Below are positions 5,881-8,969 of a stretch of 8,969 nt of DNA, piece by piece. The DNA comes from Deltaproteobacteria bacterium (GTDB taxonomy: Bacteria > Desulfobacterota > DSM-4660 > Desulfatiglandales > HGW-15), in assembly GCA_019308525.1 (NCBI GenBank), contig JAFDIC010000135.1:1-8969 (forward strand), given 5' to 3'. Position 1 is the first letter of the stretch. The number at the start of each line of letters is the position of its first letter. A model generated the notes under the pieces. The model saw only the letters and a list, made by a program, of their open reading frames with translations. It was not told the DNA's origin and did not search any database. Made by a program: the position numbers and the translations under genes.

Positions 5881-7032
5881 TTAGGGTGTGATCAGACTCA
5901 TGTCTTTCACAATCCCGTAATAGCGGAATCGGCCGTCCCTTACCACCTGGACCTGGACTTCTTTGACGACTTCACCGATGTCGTTAAAGCCTTTGATGAC
6001 TCCGGTCAGGGCGTTAAAATCCTTGGTGCTGGCGATCGCGGCCCGGATGGCCTTGCCGTCGGTGCTGCCGGCCCTTTTGATGGCCTCGCAAATGATCATG
6101 AACGCATCATAGGCTGAGGCTCCCACCATATCCGGCTGGATCTTGTAACGGCGTTCGTACTCTTTCAGAAAGTGTTGAACCTCCGGCCTGGGGTCATCGC
6201 GGTTGAGGTTGGTCACCATGATGAACCCTTCGGCGGCCTTGCCGGCGATCTCTATGGTTTTGGGCGAGTCAGCGCCCTCCTCCCCGAGGACCTGGGTGTT
6301 GATTCCCATCTCCCTGGCCTGCTTGAGGATTGGCGCCGTGTGAAAATAGTAGCCGCTCACCACGATCAGGTCGGCGTTGGTACCCTTGATCCTTGAAAGA
6401 TAAGGTTTGTAGTCTTTTTCTTTGAAGGGATAGGTCTGTTCAAATACGATCTTTGCTCCTTTGCCGCGGTTCTTGATGTAGTCCTTGAAACCGGATGCCA
6501 TTTCGCGACCAAAATCGTTATCGGTCGTCATCAGGGCGATGCGTTTTGCTTTCAGCATTTCAACGGCGACGTAACCGGCGGACTTGCCCTCTACCATTCC
6601 TAGAAATCCATTGCGGAAGCAATAATTGCCTGCCTTGGTTATGTCCGGGTGAACCGCATAGGCCGCAACAAAGGGAATCTCTTCATCTTGGAAGATGGGG
6701 GCCGATGCCCGGCTGGGGGTACTGTAAGAGCCGGCGACAACGGCAATGACCCGGTCCTGTTGAATGAGCTTTCGGGCCACCGCGAAGGCCTCTTTGCCGT
6801 CTGCGCGATCGTCGTAGACAATGAGCTCGACTTTCTTGCTCAGCACACCGCCCTCTTTGTTGACTCGTTCGAGGGCCAGTTTCACGGAATTGTGCACACT
6901 GGCGCCGTCGGCGGCGGCAAAACCGGTAAGGGGGGCCATCAGGCCGATCTTAATGGTGTCGGCTGCCAGTACCCCGCCAACTGCAAATAGGGTAACGAAA
7001 GTTACGGCAACAAATGTCCTTGCGATTTTCAT
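5881..7032 (-). CDS. Liv-type ABC transporter substrate-binding protein
   Basis: A 383-residue periplasmic binding protein of the branched-chain amino acid (LivK-like, type I fold) family. It captures a small solute and delivers it to the LivHM permease. Residues 1-23 are a signal peptide: MKIAR, a hydrophobic core, and cleavage after GVLA. The mature protein starts with the family hallmark DTIKIGLMAPLTG, followed by GASVHNSVKLALERVN (about 43-58), VELIVYDDRADGKEA (about 68-82) and the ligand-lobe segment VAGSYSTPSRASAP (about 98-111). A second lobe follows with MTTDNDFGREMASGFKDY. The start is well supported by AGGAGG placed 8 nt upstream of the ATG. The ligand cannot be deduced: relatives bind branched-chain amino acids, amides, urea or aromatic acids. 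The gene is last in the operon, 90 nt after livF, and is followed by a terminator. No lipobox cysteine is present, so it is likely soluble in the periplasm. Confidence 0.93.
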   Translation of the reverse strand: MKIARTFVAVTFVTLFAVGGVLAADTIKIGLMAPLTGFAAADGASVHNSVKLALERVNKEGGVLSKKVELIVYDDRADGKEAFAVARKLIQQDRVIAVVAGSYSTPSRASAPIFQDEEIPFVAAYAVHPDITKAGNYCFRNGFLGMVEGKSAGYVAVEMLKAKRIALMTTDNDFGREMASGFKDYIKNRGKGAKIVFEQTYPFKEKDYKPYLSRIKGTNADLIVVSGYYFHTAPILKQAREMGINTQVLGEEGADSPKTIEIAGKAAEGFIMVTNLNRDDPRPEVQHFLKEYERRYKIQPDMVGASAYDAFMIICEAIKRAGSTDGKAIRAAIASTKDFNALTGVIKGFNDIGEVVKEVQVQVVRDGRFRYYGIVKDMSLITP

Positions 7033-7122
7033 CTCTTTCTCCTCCTTTCGGTTGGTTAGTTGTTAGATGGTCTCTGGTTCTGTTGCGGTTATCCACTCAA
7101 TCCGCATGGGTCAAACCCGGTC

Positions 7123-7833
7123 TCACTGGCCTAGATAGACTTGCTTGACCCTTGGGTCCTCAAGCAACTCACCCGCTTTTCCCTCGTGAACACAGGCCCC
7201 CGTTTCCAGGATGTAGGCCCGGTGGGAGATTTTCAGGGAGGCCCTGGCATTCTGTTCCACAATCAAGATGCTGAGCCCGTGATCCCGATTGAGCTTTTTG
7301 AGTAGATTGAACACCTGGTCTACCAGCTTGGGCATGAGTCCCATTGAGACTTCATCCACCAAAAGCAGTTTTGGATCGGAGATGAGGGCACGGGCTATGG
7401 ATAATTGCTGCTGTTCACCGCCGGAGAGCGTACTTGCCGGTTGATTGTTCCTCTCTTTCAGGATAGGGAAAAGCTCATGCAGCCACCCAATCTGTCTGGT
7501 CAGATTGATTCGTTTGCGCAGGCCATAGGCACCAATTATCAAGTTCTCATAGACTGTCAGGCGCGGAAAGACCCTGGCTCTTTCAGGAACAATGCGGATT
7601 CCGGCTCTTGCGCGCAGATGGGCGGCCAAGGACGTAATCTCAACGGCATCAAATATTATGTGACCCTTCTGCAAGGGTACGATTCCCATGACCCCATTTA
7701 GAATTGAGGATTTTCCCGCCCCGTTGGCCCCGATAATGGAAACGAGTTCTCGCTCCTGAAGCACAAAACTTACGCCGTTGACCGCCCGGATATCCCCGTA
7801 GGATATATGAAGATCACGGGCCTCAAGCAGCAT
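7123..7833 (-). CDS. livF: Liv-type ABC transporter ATP-binding protein LivF
   Basis: One of two cytoplasmic ATPases that power the importer. The 236 residues match the family's usual length. Visible motifs are Walker A GANGAGKS (35-42), the Q-loop region VPERARVFPRLTV (about 82-94, with E where many ABC proteins have Q, as is common in LivF), the signature LSGGEQQQ (136-143), Walker B LLLVDE (156-161) and VEQNA (192-196), where LivF proteins have Gln in place of the switch histidine. The start codon overlaps the end of livG by 11 nt and has GGAGG six bases upstream, which indicates translational coupling. The absence of the long insert found in LivG and the VEQNA motif distinguish it as LivF. 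Confidence 0.94.
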   Translation of the reverse strand: MLLEARDLHISYGDIRAVNGVSFVLQERELVSIIGANGAGKSSILNGVMGIVPLQKGHIIFDAVEITSLAAHLRARAGIRIVPERARVFPRLTVYENLIIGAYGLRKRINLTRQIGWLHELFPILKERNNQPASTLSGGEQQQLSIARALISDPKLLLVDEVSMGLMPKLVDQVFNLLKKLNRDHGLSILIVEQNARASLKISHRAYILETGACVHEGKAGELLEDPRVKQVYLGQ

Positions 7834-8590
7834 CTGCCGCCTCCCTGCGACCCAAATAGGCCTCTATGACATCTTCGTTTTGCTGAATCTCCCGGGGCCG
7901 ACCTTCGGCAATCTTCCTCCCATGATCCAGCACCACCAGGCGGTCACAAAGGCCCATGGCCACTCGCATATTGTGCTCGATCAACAGCACGGTGATCCCG
8001 TCTTGGCGAATGTTTCGGATCAATTCTTCCAGCCGGATGATTTCCTCGTGCCGCAAACCAGAGAAAGATTCATCCAGCAACAGGAGCTTATGCCCGACAA
8101 GCAGGGCCCGGGCGATTTCAAGGCGGCGCAGGTTTCCCAGCGGCAAGAGCCCTGCTTGACGGTGGGCCAAGTCTTTCAGGCCCACGCGTTCAAGGATTTC
8201 CAGGGCGCCCTGGATTTCGGCCTTGGATTTCCAGCTTGACCAGACAGTGGAAAACCGGCTGTATTTTTTTATGCCTTTGGCCACCAGGACATTCTCCAGG
8301 ACGCTGAGCGTTCCAAAGGGCTTTACGATTTGAAAGGTCCGCCCCACGCCCTTATTGGCTATCTGGTGAGATGAGGTGCCATCCATGCGCTGGCCGTCAA
8401 AATAGATCTTACCGGAAGTCGGTCTATAAACCCCGCAGATCAAATTGAAGCACACTGTTTTGCCTGCGCCGTTGGGGCCTATCAATCCGAGGATTTCTCC
8501 GGCCATGACGTTGAAACCCACCTGGTCCAATGCCTTTAGGCCGCCGAAGTATTTTGATAGTTCTTGAACCTGGAGAAGCGCCTGGGTCAT
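7823..8590 (-). CDS. livG: Liv-type ABC transporter ATP-binding protein LivG
   Basis: The second ATPase of the importer, 255 residues, normal length. Motifs: Walker A GPNGAGKT (38-45), Q-loop RTFQIVKPF with Gln87, signature region LPLGNLRRLEIARAL (149-163), Walker B LLLLDE (169-174) and switch His206 in IEHNM. The core signature reads LPLGN rather than LSxGQ; proline at the second position is seen in other LivG proteins, but asparagine at the fifth is less usual. SFSGL follows the catalytic glutamate where P-x-AGL is more common. All ATP-hydrolysis residues are present, so the protein is expected to be active. The start ATG overlaps the livM stop as ATGA, with GGGAG seven bases upstream. Confidence 0.94.
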   Translation of the reverse strand: MTQALLQVQELSKYFGGLKALDQVGFNVMAGEILGLIGPNGAGKTVCFNLICGVYRPTSGKIYFDGQRMDGTSSHQIANKGVGRTFQIVKPFGTLSVLENVLVAKGIKKYSRFSTVWSSWKSKAEIQGALEILERVGLKDLAHRQAGLLPLGNLRRLEIARALLVGHKLLLLDESFSGLRHEEIIRLEELIRNIRQDGITVLLIEHNMRVAMGLCDRLVVLDHGRKIAEGRPREIQQNEDVIEAYLGRREAADAA

Positions 8591-8969
8591 GGACGAACTC
8601 CCGGAATAGCCGATGAAAACACGCGGCGCACCACACTGCCTTCACCCAACAGGCCGCCTGGTTGAAAGCGTATCATAACGAGCAGCAACACCATGTAAAA
8701 CAGAAACCGGTAGTCTACAAGCGGCCTGAAAAGCTCCGGCAGAGCGCCCAGGATAAAGGCACCGAGCACTGGTCCCCACAGGGTTCCCGTTCCTCCCAAG
8801 ACTACCATGCTCAAAAACAGGATCGAAACCGGAAAAGAGAAATCTGTGGCAGCGATAAAGCGGATATAGTGGGCGTAAAGGGCTCCCCCCAAACCGGCCA
8901 TGGCGGTTCCGATTACGAACGCCAGCAACTTGAATCGTACGGGGGAAATACCCATGCTGGCGGCAGCGG
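8587..8969 (-). CDS. livM: Liv-type ABC transporter permease LivM, 5' part beyond window
   Basis: C-terminal part of an inner-membrane permease subunit. The frame is open to base 8969 and reads AAASMGISPVRFKLLAFV, which is the conserved cytoplasmic EAA-like loop of LivM, so the ATG at 8955 is an internal methionine and the gene runs off the right edge. About 127 residues are visible, against a family length near 300-350. Further family blocks are GLGGALYAHYIRFI, SFPVSILFLSMVVLGGTGTLWGPVLGA (split: SFPVSILFLSMVVL and GGTGTLWGPVLGA) and a final hydrophobic helix ending FQPGGLLGE. At least three membrane segments can be seen. The stop overlaps the livG start by 4 nt. Confidence 0.93.
   Translation of the reverse strand, partial: AAASMGISPVRFKLLAFVIGTAMAGLGGALYAHYIRFIAATDFSFPVSILFLSMVVLGGTGTLWGPVLGAFILGALPELFRPLVDYRFLFYMVLLLVMIRFQPGGLLGEGSVVRRVFSSAIPGVRP

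Overview
The window looks like a piece of a mid-GC chromosome from an anaerobic, organic-acid- or fatty-acid-using Desulfobacterota (deltaproteobacterial) bacterium. This is an inference from gene content: an acetoacetate-CoA ligase, a MtaA/UroD-type methyltransferase, a DUF2845 protein and a Liv-type ABC importer, with intergenic spacers loaded with short repeats. No rRNA, tRNA, CRISPR array, IS element or phage gene was seen.

Layout. 1-1548 (+) is the C-terminal three quarters of acetoacetyl-CoA synthetase, cut by the left edge. After a 19-nt gap comes an unrecognised 342-residue protein (1568-2596, +), probably in the same transcript. A convergent spacer (2597-2785) holds a GTAG-type REP hairpin, a conserved tail and a degenerate 9-nt tandem array. 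Two minus-strand genes follow: a small secreted DUF2845 protein (2786-3136) and a GNAT acetyltransferase (3410-3901). The next 750 nt (3902-4651) carry no convincing gene. They hold a second composite repeat (hairpin, tail and a clean 9-nt array), a third isolated hairpin, and a possible gene remnant. A uroporphyrinogen-decarboxylase/MtaA-like methyltransferase lies at 4652-5743 (+). The rest is a minus-strand Liv importer operon, read right to left: livM (cut by the right edge), livG, livF, then the substrate-binding protein, ending at a good intrinsic terminator (5826-5863).

How the genes work together. LivM, LivG, LivF and the binding protein form one ATP-driven importer for a branched-chain amino acid or similar small organic solute; the LivH partner would lie just beyond the right edge. 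Acetoacetyl-CoA synthetase would bring acetoacetate into central acyl-CoA metabolism. The methyltransferase has the Zn-ligand pattern of corrinoid:thiol methyltransferases rather than that of a heme enzyme, but no corrinoid protein is next to it here.

The most interesting item is the repeat family between 2635 and 4235. Three REP-like hairpins lie in the same orientation, one with a compensatory stem change. Two of them are the head of a larger composite unit: hairpin, a 43-47-nt tail with a doubled AGGTTGGAGG, then a 9-nt ACCAATCAA array. No RAYT-type transposase is present in the window.
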